In this document: positions 24,392 through 30,235 of the stretch, one piece after another | How the letters are laid out: each line of letters opens with the position of its first letter | Position numbering within the stretch: the first letter of the stretch is position 1 | Assembly (NCBI GenBank): GCA_021325365.1 | Contig: JAJPHF010000115.1 | Span: 1 to 30,235 of the forward strand | From: Pseudomonadota bacterium | GTDB lineage: Bacteria > Chloroflexota > UBA6077 > JAJPHF01 | DNA: 30,235 nucleotides | Direction of reading: 5' to 3' | Notes under the pieces: generated by a model | What the model saw: only the letters and a program-made list of their open reading frames with translations | Databases searched by the model: none | Told to the model about the DNA's origin: nothing | Made by a program: the position numbers and the translations under genes

Positions 24392-24452
24392 CTGGTCAAG
24401 GATAGTGCGTGGGTTGGCTGTGCCAAACCCACACACCGTCCTTCGAGACCAG
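24392..24452. terminator. 61-nt long imperfect hairpin after the pentein gene
   Basis: Nested complementary segments: CTGGTC/GACCAG (outer), AAGGA/TCCTT, GTGGGTTGGC/GCCAAACCCAC with loop TGT. It begins 2 bp after the stop of the leftward pentein gene. It is probably a transcript-end structure; a small structured RNA or a miniature element remnant is also possible. Confidence 0.5.
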
Positions 24453-24453
24453 C

Positions 24454-25548
24454 TCAAATCGTCGGGCGACGGAGGTCGCTGAGGCTCGGGCCTTCATCGC
24501 GGACGAGGTGCGTCGTCACGCAGCGGATGCCGTTCGTGCCGGCCATGATCCCGTACGTGTCTAGCTCCAGCACCTTCACGCCCGCGTCGCGCACGCGGCG
24601 GATCGTCTCCTTGGCGCCGGCCGCCATGATCACCTTGCCCGGCTCCAAAATCACCAGGTTCGCCGGGCAGAACTGGCGCTGCTCGTCGGGCGGCACCTCG
24701 ATGAAGTGGAAGCCGCGCTCGTCCAACCACTTATATGCCTGATAATCCATCGCGGCCGGGTAGATCACGGCCAGGCCGAGATCGACGACGCCAAAAAACA
24801 TGTCCACGTGGAACTCGCCGCCCGACTCGAAGCTGTCGTGGATCGTCGTGTAGTGCGCCACGGGGATGTCGGTCACGCCGTTGCGAAGCATCACCTGGCG
24901 CACCTGCTCCAGACCGTCCTCGTTGCAGGTGGAGCCCAGGCCGGCGAGGATGGCGTTCTCGGCGATCGTCACGAACACGCCCGACTCGCAGATGCCCATC
25001 CCGTGGACCTGGTGCAGGATGGGGCAGTTGATGCTGGCGAAGAACCTCTGGAAGTTCGGGTTGCGCCCGCGGATGAACGAGTTCTGGCCGTAGCGGGGGA
25101 GAATCACGCCCCCCTTCAGGGTGCAGATGGCGCCGCCCATGAACATCTTGCGCATCGGACCGTAGCCGCCCCAGGTATCGACGTACTCCATCCAGCGGAC
25201 CCGCACCCCCTCGCTCTCCAGCAGGCTGGCGTAGTCCTCCAGGCCACGGTTCAGGCGGTCGAGGTCGAAGGTCGACTGGCGCAGCAGGAAGAAGTTGGGG
25301 TCCTTCTGCCAGAGCGGGCTGGCCTCCTGCTCGTGCGGGCGAATCAGCGCCACCTCGCGCAGGCGGCCGATCCCCTGGTCGCCGCCCCAGGTCTGGCCCC
25401 AGATGCGCTCGACCTCGTCGTTGAAGTGGATGCTGGCCAGCCGCGCGGTGCGCGGCGGCTTGCCGGGCTCGTAGTCCGGATAGTTTTCCAGCGGGTAGTC
25501 CTCGAGGGGGCCTTGATACTCGCGGCGGGGGTTCTGGTAGATCGGCAT
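24454..25548 (-). CDS. Pentein-fold amidinotransferase/arginine-deiminase-like enzyme
   Basis: A 364-residue guanidine-group-modifying enzyme. C-terminal catalytic Cys C343 (GTNGIRCVTTHLVR) and H247-V-D249 (GGEFHVDMFFGVVD) are the classic Cys-His pair. RYGQNSFIRGRNPNFQRFF and ICESGVF (E188) are family elements. Possible reactions are hydrolysis of arginine or methylarginine, or amidino transfer; the sequence does not decide. The length is near that of arginine deiminases, but the N-terminal 60 residues (YQNPRREYQGPLEDYPLENY) are unusual and Tyr/Pro-rich. The ATG at 25548 has GGAGGAGCG upstream. A TATACT -10-like element lies about 100 bp upstream (complement of about 25640-25645). It is divergent from the enamidase-like gene. 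Confidence 0.82.
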   Translation of the reverse strand: MPIYQNPRREYQGPLEDYPLENYPDYEPGKPPRTARLASIHFNDEVERIWGQTWGGDQGIGRLREVALIRPHEQEASPLWQKDPNFFLLRQSTFDLDRLNRGLEDYASLLESEGVRVRWMEYVDTWGGYGPMRKMFMGGAICTLKGGVILPRYGQNSFIRGRNPNFQRFFASINCPILHQVHGMGICESGVFVTIAENAILAGLGSTCNEDGLEQVRQVMLRNGVTDIPVAHYTTIHDSFESGGEFHVDMFFGVVDLGLAVIYPAAMDYQAYKWLDERGFHFIEVPPDEQRQFCPANLVILEPGKVIMAAGAKETIRRVRDAGVKVLELDTYGIMAGTNGIRCVTTHLVRDEGPSLSDLRRPTI

Positions 25549-25915
25549 CGCTCCTCCTCGGGATGGCGCGGATCGAGGTGCCGGTCCTGGGGCGGCCCGC
25601 CACGGCCTCGACCGCTCGACGGCTGTGAGGTTGTGGGGGAGTATAGCAGTCCCGCGCGCGCCCGCGCCGTTCCGCCGCCCCGCCCGTTCTCGCCGCGCCT
25701 GGCCGGCTCCCGCCATGCTGCCTATACTGCGAGGACCGACCTACCCCAGCCTCCCTCCCAGTGTGGGAAGGGGGAGGCCCGGCGACCTACCCCCCCGGCC
25801 CCCGCGCGATGCGGGAAGGGGGCAGGACCCGGCCCAGCCTGCACCGGCTCCCCCCTTCCTTCCCAGGGAAGGGGGGCCGGGGGGGTTAGGTCACCCTCGC
25901 GCGGAGGAGCCGTAC
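25549..25915. other. Divergent intergenic region with a terminal-inverted-repeat element
   Basis: No gene. TATACT-like -10 elements face left (about 25640) and right (about 25731), without clear -35 boxes. The right half is filled by GC-rich repeats, including a 113-bp segment (25782-25894) bounded by 22/23-nt inverted repeats and the CCCCCTTCCTTCC unit shared with copA. Confidence 0.5.
25782..25894. mobile_element. MITE-like GC-rich element with terminal inverted repeats
   Basis: The left end GCGACCTACCCCCCCGGCCC (from 25782) is the inverse complement of the right end GGGGGCCGGGGGGGTTAGGT (from 25872), with one substitution and one indel. The interior carries two smaller palindromes. It has no coding capacity, so it would be mobilised only in trans, if at all. 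The right end alone recurs at 1770-1785 in copA and partly at 4068-4084. Confidence 0.5.
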
Positions 25916-27115
25916 ATGGGCAGCTTGCTGATTCGCAACGTGGGCCAGATCGCGACCGGCGACCTGGCGGCGCCGCTGGCCGCGGGCGACGCGATCTACT
26001 GCGAGGACGGGGTCATCCGCGAGGTCGGCACCAGCCGCGCCGACGCCGACGTGGTGCTCGACGCGAACGGCCTCCTCGCCGCGCCCGGGCTCGTCGACTC
26101 GCACTCGCACCCCAGCTTCGGCGACTTCACCTTTACCCAGCAGAGCGTCGGCTGGATGCGCGCCTACCTCCACGGCGGCGTGACCACGCTCGTCTCGGCC
26201 GGCGAGCTGCACCTGCCCGGCCTCCCGCTCAACCCGCTCGAGCCCGAGACGTTCAAGATGCTTGCGCTGCTCGGCCGCCGCACCTGGCGGCAGCGCCTGC
26301 CCGAGAGCCCGCACGTCGTGGCCGGCACGCTGCTGCTCGCCCCCGGCATGACCGAGCAGGACTTCGACGCCGTGGCCGCGGCCGGCACGCGCGTGGTGAA
26401 GTTCCTGTTCTACCCCTGGGGTCGCGACTGGGACGAGGCGCGGCGCTACGTGGCCTGGGCGCACGAGCGCGGCATGGTCGCCAAGATCCACTCGGGCGGC
26501 GTGTCGCGCAGCGGCGTGAGCGAGCCGGCCGGCTGGGAGGTGGTCGACCGCGTGCAGCCCGACGTGGCCGGCCACATCAACGGCGGGCCGATCCCCATGT
26601 CGCGCGCCGACCTCCAGCGCGTCGTGGGCGAGTCGCGCTGCTACCTCGAGCTGACGCCGAACGCGGGCAACTACCGCCGCGCGCTGGAGACGCTGGAGTT
26701 CGTGGAGGCGGCGGGGCTGCGCCCGCGGCTGGTCGTTGGCACCGACACGCCGAGCGGCACCGGCGTGCTGCCGCGCGCCATGCTGCGCAACGTCTGCTTC
26801 GTCGCCTCGCTCGGCGGCATCCCGCCGGCCGAGGCGCTCGCCCTCGCCAGCGGCAACGTAGCGCGCGCCCACGGCATCCCTGGCGGGCTCCTCCAGCCCG
26901 GCCAGCCCGCCGACATCATCCTGCTCGGTGCCATCCAGGGCGCGGCGGGCGCCGACGCGCTCAGCTCGATCGCGGCCGGCGACATGCCCGGCGTGGCGAC
27001 CGTGATCGTCGACGGCGAGGTCGTCGTCTACCCGCGCAGCGAGCAGACGCCCCCGCCCACGCGCCTCGCCCGCGTCGAGCGCGGCCACGTCGCCACCTCC
27101 GAGTACCGCGCCTGA
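25916..27115 (+). CDS. Enamidase-like amidohydrolase
   Basis: A 399-residue binuclear-metal amidohydrolase. It resembles enamidase of Eubacterium barkeri, which opens 1,4,5,6-tetrahydro-6-oxonicotinate to 2-formylglutarate during nicotinate fermentation. Shared features from memory: start LIRNVGQIATGDLAAP, PGLVDSHSHPSFGD (H63, H65), YLHGGVTTLVSAGELHLPG, IHSGG (H192), AGHINGGP (H220), VGTDTPSGTGVLPRAMLRNV (D277), and the end GAIQGAAGADALSSIAAGDM with PGVATVIVDGE. The metal-bridging residue is probably K162 or a nearby acid. GGAGGAGC lies upstream of the ATG at 25916. The substrate here is a cyclic enamide or lactam by analogy only. Its last 46 bp are duplicated at 27771-27816. Confidence 0.85.
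   Translation: MGSLLIRNVGQIATGDLAAPLAAGDAIYCEDGVIREVGTSRADADVVLDANGLLAAPGLVDSHSHPSFGDFTFTQQSVGWMRAYLHGGVTTLVSAGELHLPGLPLNPLEPETFKMLALLGRRTWRQRLPESPHVVAGTLLLAPGMTEQDFDAVAAAGTRVVKFLFYPWGRDWDEARRYVAWAHERGMVAKIHSGGVSRSGVSEPAGWEVVDRVQPDVAGHINGGPIPMSRADLQRVVGESRCYLELTPNAGNYRRALETLEFVEAAGLRPRLVVGTDTPSGTGVLPRAMLRNVCFVASLGGIPPAEALALASGNVARAHGIPGGLLQPGQPADIILLGAIQGAAGADALSSIAAGDMPGVATVIVDGEVVVYPRSEQTPPPTRLARVERGHVATSEYRA
27068..27114. repeat. Direct repeat, left copy (3' end of enamidase-like gene)
   Basis: The left copy of a ~46-bp repeat, GCCCGCGTCGAGCGCGGCCA onward to GAGTACCGCGCCTG, encoding RVERGHVATSEYRA. The right copy is at 27771-27816, with one 1-nt deletion and one substitution. Together they frame the decayed toxin-antitoxin module. 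Confidence 0.85.
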
Positions 27116-27138
27116 CCCGCCGGCCGAGCGACCCAACG

Positions 27139-27158
27139 CGATGTATAATCCGATGTAT
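27139..27158 (+). promoter_or_regulatory. Promoter -10 and direct-repeat operator of the toxin-antitoxin remnant
   Basis: A perfect TATAAT (27144-27149) lies between two direct CGATGTAT repeats (27139-27146 and 27151-27158) spaced 12 bp. No -35 consensus is visible. Short direct or inverted repeats over the promoter are usual operators for ribbon-helix-helix antitoxins, so autoregulation is likely. Confidence 0.55.
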
Positions 27159-27199
27159 GTGAGGCGTGTGCCGGATTGCGATGGCCAAGGAGCAGGGCC

Positions 27200-27424
27200 A
27201 TGGCGCGGATGGTCCGCAAGCAGGTGTATATCGCGCCCGAGCACGAGGCATTGCTGAAACGGCGGGCCAAGGAGCTGGGCGTAAGCGAGTCGGACTTGAT
27301 CCGGTGGGGCATCGAGCAGCTTGCTCGCGTGCGGCCGACGCAGCACCTGGACGAGCAGGCATGGCAGGACGAGCTTGCCCGCATCGAGGAGCGGGGGCGG
27401 CTACCCGCGGCACCGGCGCCTTGA
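27200..27424 (+). CDS. Ribbon-helix-helix antitoxin (VapB-like), possibly 3'-truncated
   Basis: A 74-residue protein. The strand-helix-helix core is VRKQVYIAPEHEALLKRRAK then ELGVSESDLIRWGIEQL, a CopG/RHH DNA-binding domain. The tail (QHLDEQAWQDELARIEERGR) would wrap the toxin. AAGGAG precedes the ATG at 27200. Similar antitoxins I recall continue with a Trp/Arg-rich segment, whereas this one ends at LPAAPAP. The stop TGA overlaps the first in-frame TTG of the toxin remnant, as if a deletion joined the two genes. Confidence 0.72.
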   Translation: MARMVRKQVYIAPEHEALLKRRAKELGVSESDLIRWGIEQLARVRPTQHLDEQAWQDELARIEERGRLPAAPAP

Positions 27425-27744
27425 CCACCCAGGTTCTCAGCGAGTTCTTCGTCACTGCTACGCGCAAGATCGCCTCTCCTCTGACCATCCAGCAGGCCGA
27501 GTTGGCCCTTACCGCTTACACGCGGTCATGGGTTGTCTACGGTATGACCCCGCTCATCGTCCTCGAGACGGTTCGAGGCCTGCGTACGTACCAGTTCTCG
27601 TACTGGGATAGTCTCATTTGGGCAAGCGCCAAGCTCAACGGCGTAGCCAACGTATTGAGCGAAGACTTCTCGGACGGCGCGATACTCGACGGCGTGCGCT
27701 TCCGGAACCCCTTCGGCCCGAGCTTCGATCCCGCCACGCTGTAG
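27421..27744 (+). pseudogene. VapC-type PIN-domain toxin lacking its N-terminal third
   Basis: The frame from TTG 27421 gives 107 residues beginning TTQVLSEFFVTATRKIASPL. It continues to YWDSLIWASAKLNG, LSEDFSDGAILDGV and NPFG, which are the middle and end of a PIN ribonuclease with its E, D and D acids. The usual start with the first catalytic Asp (a DTNVL-type strand and the following helix, about 45-50 residues) is absent. It is not found in any frame upstream, where the antitoxin gene lies directly. The toxin is probably inactive after a deletion spanning the antitoxin 3' end and toxin 5' end. Confidence 0.75.
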
Positions 27745-28096
27745 CGCTGTGCCGCGTCGGGCCTATTAGTGCCCGCGTCGAGCGCGCCACGTCGCCGCCT
27801 CCGAGTACCGCGCCTGCTAGGAGCGGGCGACGTAGCGCACCGCCGATGTACTGGGGCCCTTACACATTTCTGGCACGGCCCTTATCGGACACTAGCGGGT
27901 TTCTAGCTTGAGACGCCCTACCAACTGAGTAGGAGCGCAAGGCACGGCTGGACGGGAGGCGGCCTACCGGCCAGTTCGCCACCGGCCGGCGCCGGCGCCT
28001 GGTGGCCCTTCGTCGGCAGGCAACACGCCACCCATCCCGGGCGGTACCGCGGCCTTGGCAACAGCACAGAGGTGCCTACTACGGGGAGGTGCAACG
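27745..28096. other. Gene-free stretch with right direct-repeat copy and a tRNA-like fragment
   Basis: 27771-27816 is the right copy of the enamidase-gene 3' repeat. Reading leftward, the complement of 27905-27938 gives CTCAGTTGGTAGGGCGTCTC after a 7-nt acceptor-like GCGCTCC and TA. That is a good tRNA D-arm and anticodon-stem start, but no T-arm or matching anticodon stem follows, so only a 5' tRNA half may remain. The rest is GC-rich with small dyads; no gene is seen. Confidence 0.45.
27771..27816. repeat. Direct repeat, right copy
   Basis: Matches 27068-27114 at all but two positions (GCGCC for GCGGCC, CCGCC for CCACC) and ends CCTGC where the gene has the stop CCTGA. It is non-coding here. 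Confidence 0.85.
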
Positions 28097-28825
28097 ATGG
28101 CGAACCTCGCATGGACCGGGCGGCCGCGCGTTGCCCCATGCGGGCTAGCAGCCGCGCGCGTTTGGCTGCTCGTCGCGGCCCCCGCGGTCCTCTACACGGT
28201 GTTGCTCTGGCTCGTGCTCCACATCTATCCGGTCGTCCTGCGCGCGCTCGCGGTCCCCCGCACCCCGCGCACCGATACGGCCGTCTTCCTGGGCGGGATC
28301 CTCCTCGTGGAGGCGCTAGCGTTCGCCCTCCTGCTCGCCTGGCTCCGGCATGAAGGCCGCTCGCTCGCGGACCTCGGCTGGGGGCGGTCCACGACGGCCT
28401 CCGCCCTGGGGCTCGGCGTCGCGGTGGGGCTCGGCTATGCGGGCCTTACCCTGGCGAATCCCGCCGTCGGCGCGCACGCAGCGGAGCTGAGTCTCTTCAA
28501 GGCTTGGGGCGTCCTCATCGGCGTAGCTGGCGGCACGGTGGAGGAGATCATCTTTCGCGGCTTCGTCATGAGCGAGCTGGAGCGGTGGCACGTGTCCGCT
28601 CCCGCGCAGGTGCTGGCCTCCAGCGTCGCTTTCGCGGCCATCCACGGCTACTCGTCCCTGTGGGGCAGCCTCTTCACGGCGGGGCTCGGCGCGGCGCTGG
28701 CCGGCCTCTACCTGTTCGGCCGCCGCAGCCTCACGCCGACCGTGCTCAGCCACGGTCTGATCAATCTGCTCATCGAGCCCTGGCTGTTGCTCTGGTACGT
28801 GAGCGTCTTCGGCGTTGTCCGCTAG
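28097..28825 (+). CDS. CPBP-family intramembrane metalloprotease
   Basis: A 242-residue multi-span membrane protein. The catalytic motifs are E149-E150-x3-R154 (TVEEIIFRGFV), H183 (FAAIHGYSS) and H219-x3-N223 (LSHGLINLL), as in the CAAX-protease/bacteriocin-processing (Abi, Rce1-like) family. At least six hydrophobic segments are visible. Family members process membrane-bound peptides or confer self-immunity; no bacteriocin gene is adjacent. GGGGAGGTG lies 5 nt before the ATG at 28097; an upstream GTG (28055) is less likely. It stands alone. Confidence 0.9.
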   Translation: MANLAWTGRPRVAPCGLAAARVWLLVAAPAVLYTVLLWLVLHIYPVVLRALAVPRTPRTDTAVFLGGILLVEALAFALLLAWLRHEGRSLADLGWGRSTTASALGLGVAVGLGYAGLTLANPAVGAHAAELSLFKAWGVLIGVAGGTVEEIIFRGFVMSELERWHVSAPAQVLASSVAFAAIHGYSSLWGSLFTAGLGAALAGLYLFGRRSLTPTVLSHGLINLLIEPWLLLWYVSVFGVVR

Positions 28826-28880
28826 CCATCTCGCCGGGCGCGCGACCGCGAGCCTGCAGCTGGCTTGTGGCCGGGCGCCT

Positions 28881-28906
28881 GGCGCTGCCATCATGAAAGC
28901 AGCGCC
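28881..28906. terminator. Hairpin after the CPBP gene
   Basis: GGCGCTGC (28881-28888) pairs perfectly with GCAGCGCC (28899-28906) around a 10-nt AT-rich loop. It is 56 bp after the stop and has no T tract, so it is a weak terminator at best. Confidence 0.4.
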
Positions 28907-28994
28907 GACCTGAGGCTCCCTGGCCCCGTACAGCTTGCGCGCGCCGCGCCCGCACACGAACCAGCGACCGCGCCCGCGGCGCAAGGATGACGCG

Positions 28995-29768
28995 ATGTTC
29001 ACGGTGGCGACGCTGAACCTGCTCGATCACCAGGCGCGGCCGGCGGAGCGGTTCCCGCTGATCGTGGCCGGGCTAGCGGAGGAGTGGCCCGACCTGGTGG
29101 CGCTGCAAGAGGTCTCGGCGGGACGGGAGCAGGGCGAGCGCCTGGCGGCCGCCCTGAACGCCGCGGCGGCCCGTGCCGGCCGCGACCCGACGTATCACTA
29201 CGCACAGCAAGAGAACCCGCGTCGCCACGACCTCAGCGTGGGCATCCTGGCGCGCCACGCCATCCTCGAACAGAGCTGGGTGGACTTGCAGGGGCAGGGC
29301 CGCGTGGCGCTCGCCGTCACGACCGAGATCGACGGCCGGCGCCTGGCCTTCGTCTCGACGCACCTCTTCTGGGAGGTGGGGCCGGCTGGCGAGCAGGCCC
29401 GGCTCTACCAGGCCGGCGTGCTCGCCGACTGGGTGGCGCGCACGTTTGCCGGCACGCCGACGCTCGTCGGCGGCGACTTCAACGCCGTCCCCGACGGCCC
29501 CACCTACGCCTACCTCGCCGAGCGCTGGACCTCCCTCTACGCCGAGCGCCACGGCGCCGAGCCGGCCTGGACCTGCCCGACGCCGCTGGCCCCCACCCCC
29601 GAGGGCTGGCAGGGCACCCTCGACTATCTGTTCAAGGCGCCGCACAGCGCTCCCCTGCGGACGCTCGACGCCCGCCTGTTCCTCGACGAGCCGGCGCCCC
29701 ACGACCCCACCCTCTACCCCTCCGACCACGTGGGTGTGCTCGCCCACGTGGCGTTCACCGCACCATAA
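28995..29768 (+). CDS. Endonuclease/exonuclease/phosphatase family protein
   Basis: A 257-residue enzyme with the DNase I-like fold. It opens FTVATLNLLDHQARP (N8) and has E39 (DLVALQEV), STHLFWE, GGDFNAVPDG (Asp/Asn pair) and the terminal PSDHVGV (Asp-His pair), all classic active-site residues for Mg-dependent phosphodiester cleavage. No signal peptide is present, so it is cytoplasmic. The substrate could be nucleic acid, a sugar or lipid phosphate. The ATG at 28995 is used with AAGGA upstream; an in-frame extension to 28935 is Arg/Pro-rich and unlike the family. Confidence 0.88.
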   Translation: MFTVATLNLLDHQARPAERFPLIVAGLAEEWPDLVALQEVSAGREQGERLAAALNAAAARAGRDPTYHYAQQENPRRHDLSVGILARHAILEQSWVDLQGQGRVALAVTTEIDGRRLAFVSTHLFWEVGPAGEQARLYQAGVLADWVARTFAGTPTLVGGDFNAVPDGPTYAYLAERWTSLYAERHGAEPAWTCPTPLAPTPEGWQGTLDYLFKAPHSAPLRTLDARLFLDEPAPHDPTLYPSDHVGVLAHVAFTAP

Positions 29769-29893
29769 CCGCGCGACCAGAACGCGGCGACCGTGACCAG
29801 ACCGCAGTGCGAGGGCGCGAAGAATGTACATCTTGCTGCATCATCGCCCCAAGACGAGGCATTCTCCGGGGTGCGTAACCAGTTGAGATGCAC

Positions 29894-29921
29894 TTGCACT
29901 TCTGGCGCCAATCCGTATACT
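29894..29921 (+). promoter_or_regulatory. Promoter of the exported beta-helix gene
   Basis: -35 TTGCAC (29894-29899), a 16-nt spacer and -10 TATACT (29916-29921). The leader of about 95 nt before the ATG at 30021 is AT-richer than the surroundings. Confidence 0.6.
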
Positions 29922-30020
29922 TACCGGGCCAAGCCGTTCGTCCGTGGTCCCCTTGTGTCGAAGGACGAGCGTCGCTGGCGCCCTTGCGAGCACTTTCCCC
30001 CATTAGGAGGCAAATTCGAC

Positions 30021-30235
30021 ATGCGCTTTGTTCACCGCCTCCGGTCCAGTTACAAGGCGAATGCGATGAAGGTCGCCTCCGGCGCCGTCGTGGCCGCGCT
30101 CCTGCTCCTCGCCGGCCATCCGCTCGTCGCCCAGGCGCAGGCGAGCCGGACGTGGGTATCCGGCGTGGGCGATGACGCCAATCCCTGCTCGCGCACCGCG
30201 CCGTGCAAGACCTTCGCCGGCGCGATCAGCAAGAC
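30021..30235 (+). CDS. Exported parallel beta-helix-type protein, N-terminal part
   Basis: 72 codons are present and the gene runs off the right edge. ATG 30021 has TAGGAGG upstream; ATG 30066 (MKVASGAVVAALLLLAGHPL) is an alternative and would give a cleaner signal peptide ending VAQAQA. The mature start ASRTWVSGVGDDANPCSRTA continues PCKTFAGAISK. This is the common N-terminal cap of secreted right-handed beta-helix (polysaccharide-lyase-like, adhesin-like) proteins, with its paired Cys. The catalytic nature cannot be judged from this fragment. Confidence 0.75.
   Translation, partial: MRFVHRLRSSYKANAMKVASGAVVAALLLLAGHPLVAQAQASRTWVSGVGDDANPCSRTAPCKTFAGAISK

Noticed and set aside
25886..27346. 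486-codon open frame on the minus strand across the enamidase-like gene
   Set aside because: Composition (Ala/Arg/Val/Gly, His-rich) is that of a shadow frame; the sense strand has complete amidohydrolase motifs and a ribosome site.
28055..28082. TTGGCA-16-TACTAC as promoter of the CPBP gene
   Set aside because: The implied transcription start would fall inside the ribosome-binding site at about 28089, so it would not give a translatable leader.

Overview
The window is about 30 kb of very GC-rich bacterial DNA with no rRNA and no complete tRNA gene. Gene style suggests an uncultured soil or sediment member of the Chloroflexota: many orphan lipoprotein solute-binding proteins, amidohydrolases, small paired hypothetical proteins, and frequent 'CTCTCCCCCTGGGAGAGG'-type repeats. 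This is an inference from style, because no phylogenetic marker gene is present.

Layout, left to right. (1) 1-3880: a copper-homeostasis operon on the minus strand, csoR-copA-copZ. It is read from a clear promoter (TTGTAC-17-TATAGT) with two near-identical C6-N3-G6 operators. (2) 4095-5884: an amidohydrolase and two small hypothetical proteins, all minus strand. (3) 5990-12496: two kynurenine-pathway genes on the plus strand, tryptophan 2,3-dioxygenase (5990) and 3-hydroxyanthranilate 3,4-dioxygenase (11948). Between them lies a 5-kb phage packaging cassette: zinc-finger small-terminase-like protein, small membrane protein, large terminase, portal, sigma-like protein and a small ORF. It has no capsid, tail or integrase gene, and a GAAC-N4-GTTC (LexA-type) box sits just upstream. 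(4) 12600-16381: a DUF3105 membrane protein, a 56-aa charged protein, a creatinase-like M24 protein and an exported FecR-domain protein with a Pro-rich repetitive tail.

(5) 16406-22381: four solute-binding-fold proteins around a Rieske ring-hydroxylating oxygenase, with no permease or ATPase gene. (6) 22497-27115: an alpha/beta hydrolase lacking its nucleophile, a dienelactone-hydrolase-like protein, a pentein (arginine-deiminase-like) enzyme and an amidohydrolase closely resembling enamidase of nicotinate fermentation. (7) 27139-27816: a decayed VapBC-type toxin-antitoxin module between two copies of a ~46-bp direct repeat derived from the 3' end of the enamidase-like gene. (8) 28097-30235: a CPBP membrane protease, an endonuclease/exonuclease/phosphatase-family enzyme and the start of an exported beta-helix protein running off the window.

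Together the genes suggest a catabolic lifestyle based on aromatic and N-heterocyclic compounds (tryptophan/kynurenine, a Rieske oxygenase substrate, a nicotinate-like lactam), plus metal defence. The most unusual feature is the invasion of coding sequences by GC-rich palindromic repeats that keep the reading frame. They occur in copA, the large terminase, the portal and a small ORF, much as Rickettsia palindromic elements do.
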